DNA of 60,023 nt from an uncultured Candidatus Poseidoniales archaeon (GTDB taxonomy: Archaea; Thermoplasmatota; Poseidoniia; Poseidoniales; Thalassarchaeaceae), in NCBI GenBank assembly GCA_902511005.1, contig CABXDN010000007.1, positions 1 through 60,023 of the forward strand, read 5' to 3'. Positions within the stretch are counted from its first letter, which is position 1. Each line of letters starts with the position of its first letter. Of this stretch, positions 37,020 through 45,967 are shown piece by piece. Under the pieces are notes generated by a model. The model was not told where the DNA came from. It saw only the letters and a list, made by a program, of their open reading frames with translations, and made no database searches. Both the position numbers and the translations under genes were made by a program.

Positions 37020-37199
37020 CAGACCTACGGTCTGTGGGTAGATGGCTACTTTCCAGCAATAATTACTACCCGTTGCTCTTATACAGGAGTGGTAGGTCGG
37101 CAGACTAACGGACTTCTCCTCTGGAGGCTTTGCCGATGAGGGACGGGGGGTCATTCCGCCTTCCTCCGACAGGCCTCGGAGCGGTCCGTTGATAGGAGG
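37020..37199. ncRNA. GC-rich structured leader or RNA candidate upstream of rpo7
   Basis: In a very AT-rich genome this stretch is clearly GC-rich and has no good ORF. Possible helices are CAGACC-TAC-GGTCTG (about 37020-37034), GGGTAG with CTACCC, AACGGAC (37107-37113) with GTCCGTT (37184-37190), and inside the latter CTCCGA (37164-37169) with TCGGAG (37176-37181). It ends at the Shine-Dalgarno of rpo7. It may be an mRNA leader that controls the ribosomal-protein operon or an independent RNA; the strand cannot be decided. I could not match it to RNase P or SRP RNA. Confidence 0.4.
37194..37199 (+). promoter_or_regulatory. Shine-Dalgarno of rpo7
   Basis: AGGAGG lies 9 bases before the ATG at 37209. 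Such strong sites are rare in this window; most genes appear to lack one. Confidence 0.75.
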
Positions 37200-37208
37200 A
37201 AGAAGACA

Positions 37209-37757
37209 ATGTACAGCATAGTCACCCGTGAAGACACAATACGCATACCAGCAGAGTACATCCGAGCAGGACGTAACTTAGTTGATCATATAGATGAGTT
37301 AGCGAATGATGCTTTCGAAGGACGTTTTGACCCTAATGAAAACTATACGCTATTGACTTTTGATCATGAGCCACTTGGGCGCGGTAAAATTATCCATGGC
37401 GATGGAGCCATATACCAACGAGTTAGGTTCAAGGCACTTCTCTTCAATATGGAAAATAATGAAGTTGTAGATGGCTACGCGTCAGAAATATCAGAGTATG
37501 GAGCCTTTGTAAGAATAGGTCCTATGGAAGCATTATTACACAAATCTCAGATATTAGATGAACCAATTAACGTAAATTTAGGGATTAAAAGAATTGAGGG
37601 TGCATCAACTGGAAAATACCTCGAAGAAGGATCTTATATCCGTTCCCGTGTAGTTTCAAAAGCAATCAATCAAAATGACCCTAGGGCTAGTAAAATAGGC
37701 CTTAACTGTAAGATGGATGGCCTTGGTGCTTACAATTGGATACAGGAGCAAGATTAA
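37209..37757 (+). CDS. rpoE1: RNA polymerase subunit Rpo7 (E')
   Basis: Subunit of the archaeal RNA polymerase stalk, homologous to eukaryotic Rpb7; with Rpo4 it binds emerging RNA and helps open the promoter. The N-terminal part MYSIVTREDTIRIPAEYI and a VGDGAIYQRVRFKALLF-like tip domain are followed by an S1 RNA-binding domain (EVVDGYASEISEYGAFVRIGPMEALLHKSQI) in residues about 80-180. The length (182) is typical. It heads the operon rpo7-spt4-rps24e-rps27ae, the order often seen in euryarchaea, and is preceded by a strong Shine-Dalgarno and the GC-rich leader. Confidence 0.96.
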   Translation: MYSIVTREDTIRIPAEYIRAGRNLVDHIDELANDAFEGRFDPNENYTLLTFDHEPLGRGKIIHGDGAIYQRVRFKALLFNMENNEVVDGYASEISEYGAFVRIGPMEALLHKSQILDEPINVNLGIKRIEGASTGKYLEEGSYIRSRVVSKAINQNDPRASKIGLNCKMDGLGAYNWIQEQD

Positions 37758-37758
37758 G

Positions 37759-37977
37759 ATGGCCAAGCAACCTTTTGCTTGCGGTGAATGTAATCGTATC
37801 CTACCCGACCCAGAAAATAAGAATGATGTTGTTCAATGTAAACATTGTCCTAACGCCCCAGTAACAACTGACTGGCAAGGATATGTAATTATTCTAAATC
37901 CAGAACGATCAGAAGTTGCAGCAAGACTAAACGTAACCAGTCCTGGCACTTATGCTTTGAAGGTAAATATTAGATAA
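37759..37977 (+). CDS. spt4: Transcription elongation factor Spt4 (RpoE'')
   Basis: Partner of Spt5 that keeps RNA polymerase processive. The 72-residue protein has the zinc-binding CGEC and CKHC pairs and the conserved body TTDWQGYVIILNPERSEVAARL followed by PGTYALKV. The start ATG at 37759 lies one base after the rpo7 stop. A longer frame opens at 37717 inside rpo7 but adds nothing that belongs to the family. Confidence 0.95.
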   Translation: MAKQPFACGECNRILPDPENKNDVVQCKHCPNAPVTTDWQGYVIILNPERSEVAARLNVTSPGTYALKVNIR

Positions 37978-37982
37978 GGAGG
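37976..37982 (+). promoter_or_regulatory. Shine-Dalgarno of the S24e gene
   Basis: AAGGAGG overlaps the spt4 stop codon and sits 8 bases before the ATG at 37991, which fixes that start. Confidence 0.8.
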
Positions 37983-37990
37983 AAAAAAAC

Positions 37991-38296
37991 ATGCAAATAA
38001 TAGAAAGAAAAGAAAATCCGCTTCTCGGAAGAGTAGAACTAACTTTTGAGTGGAATCATGTGAATCAACCAACACCTACTCTATCTGAAATGGTAAATGC
38101 TGCAGCTAAGGCAGAACCAGGAGCAAACAGAGAATTAGTATTCGTAAAAAATGTCAACACAAGATATGGCCGTCCATTTACAACGGGTATCGCACTAGTG
38201 TATGATTCTGTAGAAAATGCTTCTTTTGAGCCTAAGTTTGTTCAAGATCGGCACCAAAAAACCCGTGCATCTAAAGAAACCGGAGGCGATGAATAA
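37991..38296 (+). CDS. rps24e: Ribosomal protein S24e
   Basis: Component of the small ribosomal subunit in archaea and eukaryotes. The 101-residue sequence shows the family start ([17 protein letters not shown]), the central [21 protein letters not shown] strand-turn and the [17 protein letters not shown] end. Its stop TAA overlaps the ATG of the S27ae gene by one base (TAATG). Confidence 0.96.
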   Translation: MQIIERKENPLLGRVELTFEWNHVNQPTPTLSEMVNAAAKAEPGANRELVFVKNVNTRYGRPFTTGIALVYDSVENASFEPKFVQDRHQKTRASKETGGDE

Positions 38297-38475
38297 TGGC
38301 AGAAGGACCTAATCCACGAGCAAAGTGGTCAAAATACAAGATAGATGGAGATAAATTAGAACGTGCAGAGTGTTGTCCAGTTCCTGGCTGTGGCCCCGGC
38401 GTGTTCTTAGCAATCCATAAAGATCGCAAGTCCTGCGGTAAATGTGGTTATAATTCAAATAATGAAGAAGAGTAA
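38296..38475 (+). CDS. rps27ae: Ribosomal protein S27ae
   Basis: A 59-residue small-subunit protein. It begins [18 protein letters not shown] and carries the C4 zinc finger made by ECCPVPGCG and SCGKCGY, the S27ae signature. The stop TAA (38473-38475) is immediately followed by the stop of the convergent propeller gene: the sequence TAATTA serves both strands. The Kae1 gene that often follows S27ae in euryarchaea is not here. Confidence 0.96.
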   Translation: MAEGPNPRAKWSKYKIDGDKLERAECCPVPGCGPGVFLAIHKDRKSCGKCGYNSNNEEE

Positions 38476-39369
38476 TTAAATTCTTATTCCGTCCCACTTT
38501 CCATCATTAGTAAGTACATTATCTCCAATTATACCTACTCCTATGTCATTTCTCGATGCAGTAGATATTAATCCCTCAGTGATTACCCCATCATGTCTCC
38601 ATCCAGTCCAGATCCAATTATGATTTCTAATCTTTACATCATATATTGGTCCTTTACAATGATATATCTTAGGTAAGTTACGAATAGAATCCATTATAGC
38701 GAAACATTTCCCATTTAATCTAATAAACCAACCCAATTCATTATCGTAACTAAATCCAGTAATTAACTCGGGTAATTTTAATATTTTTTTCTCAATTAAT
38801 ATGCCATTTTCATCATATATCGCAATTCCTCCTGCATGTGAAACTAGGACTAAACCCTCTGTCGTTTCAGTGAAACCTACTATCTTATCTTGTGCCTCTT
38901 CTATACCTTCCCATTTTGGGAAATCAGTTTTCCAGATTACTTCTGAATCACTATTAATTCGGTATATGCCTCTATTCCTTGAGGAAAAACAGAGAGTATT
39001 ATTTATTTCTGAAAGTCCCATAGGTTCTGCATCTAAGGATTGTGACCAAGTATTAGATTTGGGATGGAGTACACTCCTTCCTTTGTTACTTCTAAGGTCT
39101 GCTTTTGACCCTCCATCCAACCACTCTTGGTTAATATCAAAAGCAGCCATTCTTGCTTGTCTAAGTTCACTCTCAATCCATGTGCCAATCCATTTTTTAC
39201 CTAAGATTGCACTAGAACTGATTGAGGATGGAAAAGGTACTGAAAACTCTCCTATCGGTTGAAGATTTTTGTCTATTTTTAACAACTCTCCTGAAACTCC
39301 TGTAATAATATGGATATTATCTCCCGAGTCTATTTTTATAGGCGGGAATCCTATATCGGAGTGTCTCAT
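38476..39369 (-). CDS. Predicted beta-propeller protein, function unknown
   Basis: The sequence consists of short repeating strand groups: NIHIITGVSGELLKIDKN, KWIGTWIES, TLCFSSRNRGIYRINSDSEV, GLVLVSHAGGIAIYDENGIL, GWFIRLNGKCFAIMDS and HNWIWTGWRHDGVI. These look like blades of a WD40- or PQQ-type propeller. It has no signal peptide, so it is probably cytoplasmic. The ATG at 39369 (MRHSDIGFPP) is preferred; a TTG at 39426 would overlap the divergent dtdA start. It converges on the ribosomal operon with no gap. Confidence 0.6.
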   Translation of the reverse strand: MRHSDIGFPPIKIDSGDNIHIITGVSGELLKIDKNLQPIGEFSVPFPSSISSSAILGKKWIGTWIESELRQARMAAFDINQEWLDGGSKADLRSNKGRSVLHPKSNTWSQSLDAEPMGLSEINNTLCFSSRNRGIYRINSDSEVIWKTDFPKWEGIEEAQDKIVGFTETTEGLVLVSHAGGIAIYDENGILIEKKILKLPELITGFSYDNELGWFIRLNGKCFAIMDSIRNLPKIYHCKGPIYDVKIRNHNWIWTGWRHDGVITEGLISTASRNDIGVGIIGDNVLTNDGKWDGIRI

Positions 39370-39425
39370 ATTATGGCCTATTATCTCCTGTGTTTGAAGG
39401 TGTGGTTCAGAGGATTGAAAGTTCA

Positions 39426-40382
39426 ATGCCTTTACGAATATCCATGGTGGTTCTTATTGTAGCTTCCAATTCCGATAATGCATCAATGAACTTATGCCGT
39501 GCAGTATTGCGTTTAACTGGTTGGAGTGAAGAACATTTATCTATTACCGGAAAGTACCGAACTCATGATTCGGGTTTAGTTAATTTACTAATAATTGACC
39601 AACTTCATATTTTAGCAAATGATGTAGATATAGATTATGAAAAATCAACAGGAATACCCGTTGAAAGTGTATTGATATTATCTAGGCATGTTTCCTCATC
39701 TCAGACTCCTGCCATGACTCTACATGCAATAGGTATCCCTGGAGTTTTACCTTATGGTGAAGAAGGTCGTTCTGGAGGTTTAAACGGCACCTTAGTCCCT
39801 CCTAATCCATTTTTCGCGTCACTTTTTAGAACTATGAATAAGTTAGCGACAGAGAGAAAACTTGGTAATGAATTTGACCTTACTTTAGAAACCACTCATC
39901 ACGGGCCAGTATTGAGTAAACCTACCCTTTATGTCGAAATAGGATCAACTGAGAAAGAATGGAGTCGCACAGATGTTGCTGATTGCTGGGCCGAATCAAT
40001 ATCCTATGCATTAGGGATGAATAGCAGTTCATTAAAGAATTTAGACGAAAATATTGATGTTATGATTGGATTTGGAGGTGGACATTATGCTCCTCGTCAT
40101 AAGGCGATTATTCTTAATTCTAATTTTTATCTTGGGCATGTAATCGCGAATTATTCATTAATATTTGATGATAATAATCCTTCTGAAAAGCCTACAGGGC
40201 CATGGATTAATTGTATTGTAAAAACTGTTGAATCAACAAGAATTTCATTCCCAAATAATAATATTTTCGCCCACCTTGATCGAAAATCGTTCAAAGGATG
40301 GCAACGTTCTGCAATAATCGAGAAATTAGCTGAATTAGGCATACCTGTAAGGAGAGGGAAAGAAATCCTCCAAAGAGAATAG
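39426..40382 (+). CDS. dtdA: Archaeal D-aminoacyl-tRNA deacylase
   Basis: Hydrolyses D-amino acids wrongly attached to tRNA (archaeal/plant DtdA/GEK1 type, zinc enzyme). Diagnostic motifs are SRHVSSSQTPAMTLHAIG, LETTHHGPVLSKPTLYVEIGSTEKEW and GFGGGHYAPRH, whose His residues probably bind metal. The length is about 318 residues. Start options are ATG 39426 and ATG 39444 (MVVLIVASN); the frame is open further upstream to a GTG. Confidence 0.94.
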   Translation: MPLRISMVVLIVASNSDNASMNLCRAVLRLTGWSEEHLSITGKYRTHDSGLVNLLIIDQLHILANDVDIDYEKSTGIPVESVLILSRHVSSSQTPAMTLHAIGIPGVLPYGEEGRSGGLNGTLVPPNPFFASLFRTMNKLATERKLGNEFDLTLETTHHGPVLSKPTLYVEIGSTEKEWSRTDVADCWAESISYALGMNSSSLKNLDENIDVMIGFGGGHYAPRHKAIILNSNFYLGHVIANYSLIFDDNNPSEKPTGPWINCIVKTVESTRISFPNNNIFAHLDRKSFKGWQRSAIIEKLAELGIPVRRGKEILQRE

Positions 40383-40410
40383 TCAAATCTCTCCTTCACT
40401 TCGTAGTGCC

Positions 40411-41382
40411 ATGGCTGTCTTCGGTAGGTTTGTGGTTCGGTTTTTACCTATAGCTCCTAAATTTATCGTTAAGCGTATTGCAGGAAGGTATGTTGCTGGT
40501 TCTGATATTGAATCAGCAGTCACTTTGATGAAGAAAATGAGTGAAGAAAATACTTCTTTTACAATCGATGTATTAGGTGAAGAAATTAAGAATTTAGATG
40601 AAGCAAGATATTTTGTAGAAGAGTATTCAAGACTTTTAGATGAAATTATATTACATGGAATAAACGCCCACATATCTTTGAAACCAACAGCATTTGGTTT
40701 ACTATTGGACAAAGACATAGCGATTGATAATATCGAAGAGATACTGAATAAAGCCGCAATTAATGATATTTTTGTTCGCTTAGATATGGAGGACCATCGT
40801 GTGACTCAAGATACAATTGATATCGTTTTATTGATGCAAGAAAAAGGTTACCAGAATATTGGAACCGTCTTGCAAGGAAGACTCTTTCGAACAGAAAATG
40901 ACGTCAAAGAAATTTCTGACTCGTTAGGTCCACTTTCAGATTTTAGAATATGTAAAGGAATTTATCTTGAGCCTGAAGACATATCATATTCTAATTATCA
41001 AGAAATAGTTGATGCTACCAATAGATGTATTGATTTAATGTTAGAATCAGGGTCGTATACCGCTATTGCTTCACATGACTACCCTATAATTGATCACAGT
41101 TTAGAGAAATTAAAGAATATGGGGATATCCCCTAGTCATGACCCTAGAGAAAATACAGTTGGGGTAAGAGCTGGAAAAGGTATAGGATATGAATTTCAAT
41201 TTCTTTTAGGCGTACGCGGCGATCTTAGAAGAAAATTAGCATCCGACGGCCATTTCACTAGACTATATGTGCCATATGGTACAAAATGGTATGAATACGG
41301 CATTAGAAGAATCCGTGAGAATCCAGATATTGCCTGGCATGTCACTAAGACCTTGCTCATGCCTTGGACTAATAGAAGATAA
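40411..41382 (+). CDS. putA: Proline dehydrogenase
   Basis: FAD enzyme that oxidises proline to pyrroline-5-carboxylate, the first step of proline catabolism. The TIM-barrel motifs are present in order: FTIDVLGEEIKNLDEA, INAHISLKPTAFGLLLD, FVRLDMED, IGTVLQGRLFRTENDV, RICKGIYLEPEDI, AIASHD, GYEFQFLLGVR and RLYVPYGTKWYEYGIRRIREN. The length (323) fits the stand-alone monofunctional form. No P5C dehydrogenase gene is adjacent. It fits a protein-degrading lifestyle together with the subtilase nearby. Confidence 0.93.
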   Translation: MAVFGRFVVRFLPIAPKFIVKRIAGRYVAGSDIESAVTLMKKMSEENTSFTIDVLGEEIKNLDEARYFVEEYSRLLDEIILHGINAHISLKPTAFGLLLDKDIAIDNIEEILNKAAINDIFVRLDMEDHRVTQDTIDIVLLMQEKGYQNIGTVLQGRLFRTENDVKEISDSLGPLSDFRICKGIYLEPEDISYSNYQEIVDATNRCIDLMLESGSYTAIASHDYPIIDHSLEKLKNMGISPSHDPRENTVGVRAGKGIGYEFQFLLGVRGDLRRKLASDGHFTRLYVPYGTKWYEYGIRRIRENPDIAWHVTKTLLMPWTNRR

Positions 41383-41390
41383 TTTTTCAT

Positions 41391-42020
41391 TCAATATCTT
41401 GGATTATAATTCTCTTTATCATCCTCGGGTACATGTAAATAAATTCTTCTTATTTCGTTAGCTAATCTCTTTCCATTAAGAGTCCTTCCTTTACCAGTGT
41501 GGAGGGCTCTTATCCTCCATCTTCTACCGTCCATCTTCATTATAGTGCCACAAGAGAAAACTCTCTCAGGGTCACACTCAATACTACTAGCGACACTTCT
41601 TTCACCTTCTGTCATCGTAATAGGGACTATTGTCCGGTCAACTCTTACTGCCCACATGGCTGAAATTTTCGAAGCCTCAAGTTTTCTGGATTCTTTTGAT
41701 GTAGAATCTTCTATCCTTGTGATTTTGTAAGTTTGTTCCTCATGCGCAAAATAATCATCTCTTGATATTAATTCATCTTCATCCGCTTCAACTAGCGCTA
41801 ATCTACTATCCATTCTATCAGATAATGTAGTCTTAACAGATACCGATTTAGGGGGCCTTAATTGAAGATTCTGGACATTGCTACATTCAATGCATCGGAC
41901 TAAAAGGTCTTCGCCATTCCCTTTCATAGTTCTTCTTAATATTTCATGCTCTGTCATTTTCGAGCATTTAGGGCAAACTGTAACATCAACTACTTCCTCT
42001 TCAACGTCAGTATCTTCCAT
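41391..42020 (-). CDS. HVO_0476-family zinc-finger protein
   Basis: The N terminus has an acidic start and a zinc ribbon, VCPKC then RCIEC, followed by an SVSVKTTLSDRMDSR strand and a second domain ending DGRRWRIRALHTGKGRTLNGKRLA. This matches the archaeal HVO_0476/COG1326 family, whose exact role is not known; a nucleic-acid or ribosome link is assumed for such zinc ribbons. It converges on proline dehydrogenase with 8 bases between stops. Confidence 0.8.
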   Translation of the reverse strand: MEDTDVEEEVVDVTVCPKCSKMTEHEILRRTMKGNGEDLLVRCIECSNVQNLQLRPPKSVSVKTTLSDRMDSRLALVEADEDELISRDDYFAHEEQTYKITRIEDSTSKESRKLEASKISAMWAVRVDRTIVPITMTEGERSVASSIECDPERVFSCGTIMKMDGRRWRIRALHTGKGRTLNGKRLANEIRRIYLHVPEDDKENYNPRY

Positions 42021-42065
42021 GTCTCCTCGAAATGACGTCCTCTATTGAAGCCATCCTTAGATGGG

Positions 42066-42890
42066 ATGGTTGAAATTAGAGTTAATATAGCCACAGACAT
42101 GAACGACACGGGCGGATTCGGATTGCCTCAAATGTCTGAGCGTGAAATGTTTGAAAAATTACTTTCATCAGATTCTAATTATAGTGATGAAGAACCTGCT
42201 ATTGCAGCTAATATAGGCGAACAAATGATACATATGAACCTCATGCCATTAACTAGGGCATTTAGAGTTAGAATTAGGGATATTACATCTAAAATACCTG
42301 CAAAAAACGTGGTTTTAGTTGGCGGTGGAATAGGTCACTTATCCGCATGGTTACTTGATTTATGGACCGGTGATCCAGCAAATCCTTCTGAGGAGGCACG
42401 TTCAAGGCCAGAGTCATTTAGAATAATAGAACCTGCTGGTAAATTTGGAGTTATTATTGATAGATTAATCCGTCGTCATTCTGCTGAACAATGGTCTCAA
42501 ATTTTAGCTCGGCCATGGCAAGAAATAACTGCAGAAACCTCATCTTGGTCCGCAGCAGCAGCATCTTTGCCATCTAGTGCTCAACCCTCACCTTTACCTC
42601 AACCAATTGACCTAATTATTATTGATGTGCCTGAGATTGATAGACCATCTGCTACTTTGTCTGCGTTAGATGTCGTATCTATTGGAGGTTTCATATTAGT
42701 TAAAGAACCTGAAGTCCCTACTGGCGATGTAGGAGTTCCTATTGAGGGGCAAGAACCAAATGATGCTCAAAAGAAAGTCGAGTCATTCAATGAATGGATG
42801 GACATAATTCGAGATTGTAATGTTAATCATTCGATGGCATTTGCAGAATTATCAGGTGGAACACTAGCCGTCATTCGTCGTTCCATTTGA
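42066..42890 (+). CDS. Methyltransferase-like Rossmann protein
   Basis: Residues about 80-100 show a SAM- or NAD-binding glycine loop (NVVLVGGGIGHLSAWLLDLW), followed by an acidic residue after a strand (FRIIEPAGKFG), then DLIIIDVPEIDR and a GGFILVKEPEV strand, the order of a class I methyltransferase fold. The Ala/Ser/Pro-rich loop near 170 is low-complexity. The substrate is unknown and the call is tentative. The ATG at 42066 (MVEIRVNIAT) is preferred over an upstream TTG. Its 3' end overlaps the convergent subtilase gene by 64 bases. Confidence 0.55.
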   Translation: MVEIRVNIATDMNDTGGFGLPQMSEREMFEKLLSSDSNYSDEEPAIAANIGEQMIHMNLMPLTRAFRVRIRDITSKIPAKNVVLVGGGIGHLSAWLLDLWTGDPANPSEEARSRPESFRIIEPAGKFGVIIDRLIRRHSAEQWSQILARPWQEITAETSSWSAAAASLPSSAQPSPLPQPIDLIIIDVPEIDRPSATLSALDVVSIGGFILVKEPEVPTGDVGVPIEGQEPNDAQKKVESFNEWMDIIRDCNVNHSMAFAELSGGTLAVIRRSI

Positions 42891-44329
42891 AATATGTCGA
42901 AAATATTATTTTTAGCATTTTCTTTATGCTTATAATTTTTAGAAACAGCATTGCCATCAGATGAATTATCTATTGATTCAATAAGTAAGTCAATTCTTAG
43001 AATGCCATAGCCAAATTTATCATCATGCTGGTTTTGACTTTCTTTCATTTGTGAATTTAGACTAATAAGTTCTTTGATTTCCTCAACTTTACTTGAGTCA
43101 CTATTAGAATTTCTTTGGTATTCTGGGTATTCTTCAAGGAACAATGCAAGTGCTCCTGAAACCCATGCTGTTGAAGCGGAAGTGCCACTTGACCAACCCC
43201 ACCATGATTCGGCATTGAAGACCAATACTGGAACTTCGTGACCTGGCGCTACAATTTCTGGTTTCTTATCAGGGTCATTTCTTGGAAGTTTAGGTGGCCA
43301 AATATTTCCATTATTATCTCCTTCTGAGCTACCAACCCATAAGTTCCCAAGTCTTGTAATTCCGCCCACACAAATCACATCATCTACTGAACCGGGTGAT
43401 GATACATCTCCATCGTCATTCTCTCCCCCATCATTTCCTGCTGCTGCCACTACATAGACTCCATTTTCAATAGCATTTTCAACAGCGGTTTCAAGAGTAT
43501 CAGTTGTGATAATACTAGATCCGAATCCTTGAGCACCTCCTAAGCTTAGGGATATTATATCCGCACCCTCTGTGGTACACCAATTTACTGCCTCGGCTAT
43601 TCCATCATCAGTTCCGGAGCCCGTATCATCAATTGCCTTAGCGATTAATAAATCGACATTTTTAGAAACCCCATTGAGTCCTCCATCTGCTACAATAATT
43701 CCTGCCATTGCAGTTCCATGACCATCATCATCATACGGTGTTTGTATCGTATTAATCACATCTTTCCAGCCAATTAGGTTGATATTAGCTAAATCTGGAT
43801 GTTCTATATTAATTCCCGAATCTACTATACAAAGAGTCACGCCTGTTCCATCTAAGTATTCTACAGAATTAATGCCTGTGATGTCTCTATATTCATCTTC
43901 CCAAGTCACCAATGCTTGTGGAGGGTTTAGCCCTAGAATAGTTCCGCCTATTGTAGAGACAGCCCAAAGAATAACTACAGCAAAAACAAAAGTTGTAATC
44001 AATGTTAAAGAGACACCTACTACAATTTTTATGGCATCATCATTCTTATCCTTGATACTAATTCCCCGCATTGGTGAATTACTATCTTCAATAGGGTCAC
44101 CCCTTTCTTCAGATATATCATCCGAAACTAGATTAGTAGGAATTTCACTCCAATTAGAGTCATCATCTTCCTCATCCTTACTGAATAGATCATAAATTAA
44201 AAAAAATGGAAATATTAACAACGCCAGTAAGTCCCTATCCAACCAAATAGTAATGATAAAACCCAGAATACCTAGAATAATACCTAGGATAAACAACACA
44301 TCAGTAGCTGAAAGTGATTCGAAAAGCAT
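42827..44329 (-). CDS. Membrane-anchored subtilisin-like serine protease
   Basis: Two N-terminal hydrophobic helices, an acidic linker and a third helix (IVVGVSLTLITTFVFAVVIL) come before a complete S8 catalytic domain: Asp in LCIVDSGINIEHPDL, His in DDDGHGTAMAG, the oxyanion Asn in VAAAGNDGG and Ser in SSGTSASTAWVSGAL. All triad residues are present, so it should be active, outside the cell. There is no classical propeptide, only a long membrane region. The ATG at 44329 avoids overlap with the upstream gene; a GTG at 44341 would overlap it by 7 bases. Role: degradation or maturation of surface proteins. Confidence 0.9.
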   Translation of the reverse strand: MLFESLSATDVLFILGIILGILGFIITIWLDRDLLALLIFPFFLIYDLFSKDEEDDDSNWSEIPTNLVSDDISEERGDPIEDSNSPMRGISIKDKNDDAIKIVVGVSLTLITTFVFAVVILWAVSTIGGTILGLNPPQALVTWEDEYRDITGINSVEYLDGTGVTLCIVDSGINIEHPDLANINLIGWKDVINTIQTPYDDDGHGTAMAGIIVADGGLNGVSKNVDLLIAKAIDDTGSGTDDGIAEAVNWCTTEGADIISLSLGGAQGFGSSIITTDTLETAVENAIENGVYVVAAAGNDGGENDDGDVSSPGSVDDVICVGGITRLGNLWVGSSEGDNNGNIWPPKLPRNDPDKKPEIVAPGHEVPVLVFNAESWWGWSSGTSASTAWVSGALALFLEEYPEYQRNSNSDSSKVEEIKELISLNSQMKESQNQHDDKFGYGILRIDLLIESIDNSSDGNAVSKNYKHKENAKNNIFDIFQMERRMTASVPPDNSANAIE

Positions 44330-44334
44330 TAGCC

Positions 44335-45468
44335 TCACCACGCGTCTTGTCTATCAAAGTGGCTAGTAATTGTAGTATTAGATTTACAATTCCCACATTC
44401 AATACGTGTAGGGAGTGTCATGTCACAATCTTGACAAATAGTCCCCGGTGCCCCCGTTCCTTCACATTTAAATTGTACACAATTTATGGTTATTTTACCG
44501 GAAGGATGTTGTATGACGGGAGTATCTTCTTTACAAATAGGACACATTCCTTGTATGTTTTCTTTAGAAGCAATGTTCAGTTCACCCGAAACTTCTCTCG
44601 CTCTAGTTGATTGAATTCTGTCTCCTGCTGCTCCAAGCATGAATTGAGGATACCATATGATATGGATTAACAAAAATACTGATATTATGCTACAGATTAA
44701 GTAAAGCCAAGGGAATTGGAATACACTATCTTCCGCAGAAACCGGTCTTGTTGAAATCGAATGTGCCCCAGACCAAGAAAAAACATTGACTAAAATCATC
44801 CATAAACCCAAGCCTATGCTCCAAAGTTTGAGACTATGGTCTTTCCAAGCAGTTTGTACAACCCTTGGGTCGGGATGATAATGTCTTTCCAATACGTGCA
44901 CGTCTCTTGTTTCAACAACTGCTCTATGGACTACGAATATTGTTAGAAATGTAAATATTAGATTAGATAATATTACTGGTCCTAGTTGTGCGATCTGTAA
45001 ATTACTAGGGAATTCTGGTGCATTTAGATGGGCCCCTAAATATCCTACTTGTATAATGAACATTCCAAGGAACATGTAGACGACATTTTCTCTCATTATT
45101 GGAAAACGTATGAATAATTGCACTGCAAATCCGAACCATGCAATGATTGACAGAAGTGTTAACATTAGTGACAAATCATCGAGGAATAATATTCCTTTTG
45201 TTCCTACTCTATTGTAATTCCCACCGCTATTTAGTTCTCCTATTCCTATATCCCAAGACCCTAGTATTATTGCCAATACTGCGACTCCTAATGCCGAAAA
45301 TTCAAATAGACCCCAATTTTTAGAAATCATTTTGAAATGGAATATGATTTCTTCCGAAATTCTATCTAAGAAAGTCAACCTTTCATTATAGTCAGAAAAT
45401 GTATAATTTAATGATATTTCACTCAATCTCACAGGCTTATTTTCATTATCATCAGAACTAATGTCCAT
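44335..45468 (-). CDS. Multi-pass membrane protein with C-terminal zinc ribbons
   Basis: About six membrane helices (near residues 54-72, 99-120, 128-148, 160-185, 215-235 and 250-270) are followed by a soluble C-terminal region with CPIC and later CQDC and CGNC pairs, forming one or two zinc ribbons. A second notable segment is ETRDVHVLERHYHPDPRV between helices. I do not recognise the family. It is followed 5 bases later by the subtilase gene on the same strand, so the two are probably cotranscribed and may act together. Confidence 0.7.
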   Translation of the reverse strand: MDISSDDNENKPVRLSEISLNYTFSDYNERLTFLDRISEEIIFHFKMISKNWGLFEFSALGVAVLAIILGSWDIGIGELNSGGNYNRVGTKGILFLDDLSLMLTLLSIIAWFGFAVQLFIRFPIMRENVVYMFLGMFIIQVGYLGAHLNAPEFPSNLQIAQLGPVILSNLIFTFLTIFVVHRAVVETRDVHVLERHYHPDPRVVQTAWKDHSLKLWSIGLGLWMILVNVFSWSGAHSISTRPVSAEDSVFQFPWLYLICSIISVFLLIHIIWYPQFMLGAAGDRIQSTRAREVSGELNIASKENIQGMCPICKEDTPVIQHPSGKITINCVQFKCEGTGAPGTICQDCDMTLPTRIECGNCKSNTTITSHFDRQDAW

Positions 45469-45607
45469 TGATTCGCCACCTCCTACATTAACTCCGAGAT
45501 GAAATCCCGCATTAAGTAACTCGCTTACATGGATTAAAAATTTGCTTTATTGATTATTATCAGTTCATTGAAATATTATTTTTTATTTTTCTAATAAATA
45601 GATTTCA

Positions 45608-45693
45608 TGGCGCCGAGAGGGAGATTTGAACTCCCGAGGGAAAATCCCACATGATTTCCAGTCATGCGCAATACCAGGCTATGCGACCTCGGC
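45608..45693 (-). tRNA. tRNA-Ser (anticodon GGA)
   Basis: On the minus strand acceptor GCCGAGG pairs with TCTCGGC. The anticodon stem CATGA/TCATG holds loop CTGGAAA, giving GGA. A long variable arm (GGGATTTTCCC) marks a serine tRNA. The discriminator is G and CCA is encoded at 45608-45610 (plus strand). Confidence 0.97.
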
Positions 45694-45802
45694 TTCATAA
45701 TGTCCGAACGTTCCCCACATTTTGAGTCTGTTGCTTTTGAATTGTGGGTTTTGACTCTCCCTCCGTAGTCATTAAATCGAAATTGTGGCACGAGCATATG
45801 TC

Positions 45803-45877
45803 GCCACTGTGGCTTAGGGGTATAGCATCCCATTGGTAATGGGAAGGTCGGGAGTTCAAATCTCCCCAGTGGCTCCA
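45803..45877 (+). tRNA. tRNA-Thr (anticodon GGU)
   Basis: Acceptor GCCACTG pairs with CAGTGGC. The anticodon stem TCCCA/TGGGA holds loop TTGGTAA, giving GGT. The T arm has TTCAAAT. The discriminator is U73 and CCA is encoded at 45875-45877. A T-run follows at about 45883. It is divergent from tRNA-Ser across 109 bases that must hold both promoters. Confidence 0.97.
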
Positions 45878-45967
45878 CACATTTTTAAGTTTGAAAATGT
45901 TAATTTTTATACCGTCCCACAGTTTTACGGAAATAAGTTCATAATCTAATAAACAAACGACACGAAT

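Noticed and set aside
37020-37208. RNase P RNA or SRP RNA
   Set aside because: The region is GC-rich and foldable, and the minus strand has a GAGGAGAAGTCC stretch near the RNase P CR-I pattern, but it has an extra base and no matching CR-V at the 3' side. No SRP helix 8 motif was found either.
45787-45797. tRNA-Glu 3'-end fragment (GGCACGAGCA)
   Set aside because: Ten bases match the tRNA-Glu end, but there is no T arm or CCA and it lies in the promoter spacer of tRNA-Thr; likely chance.
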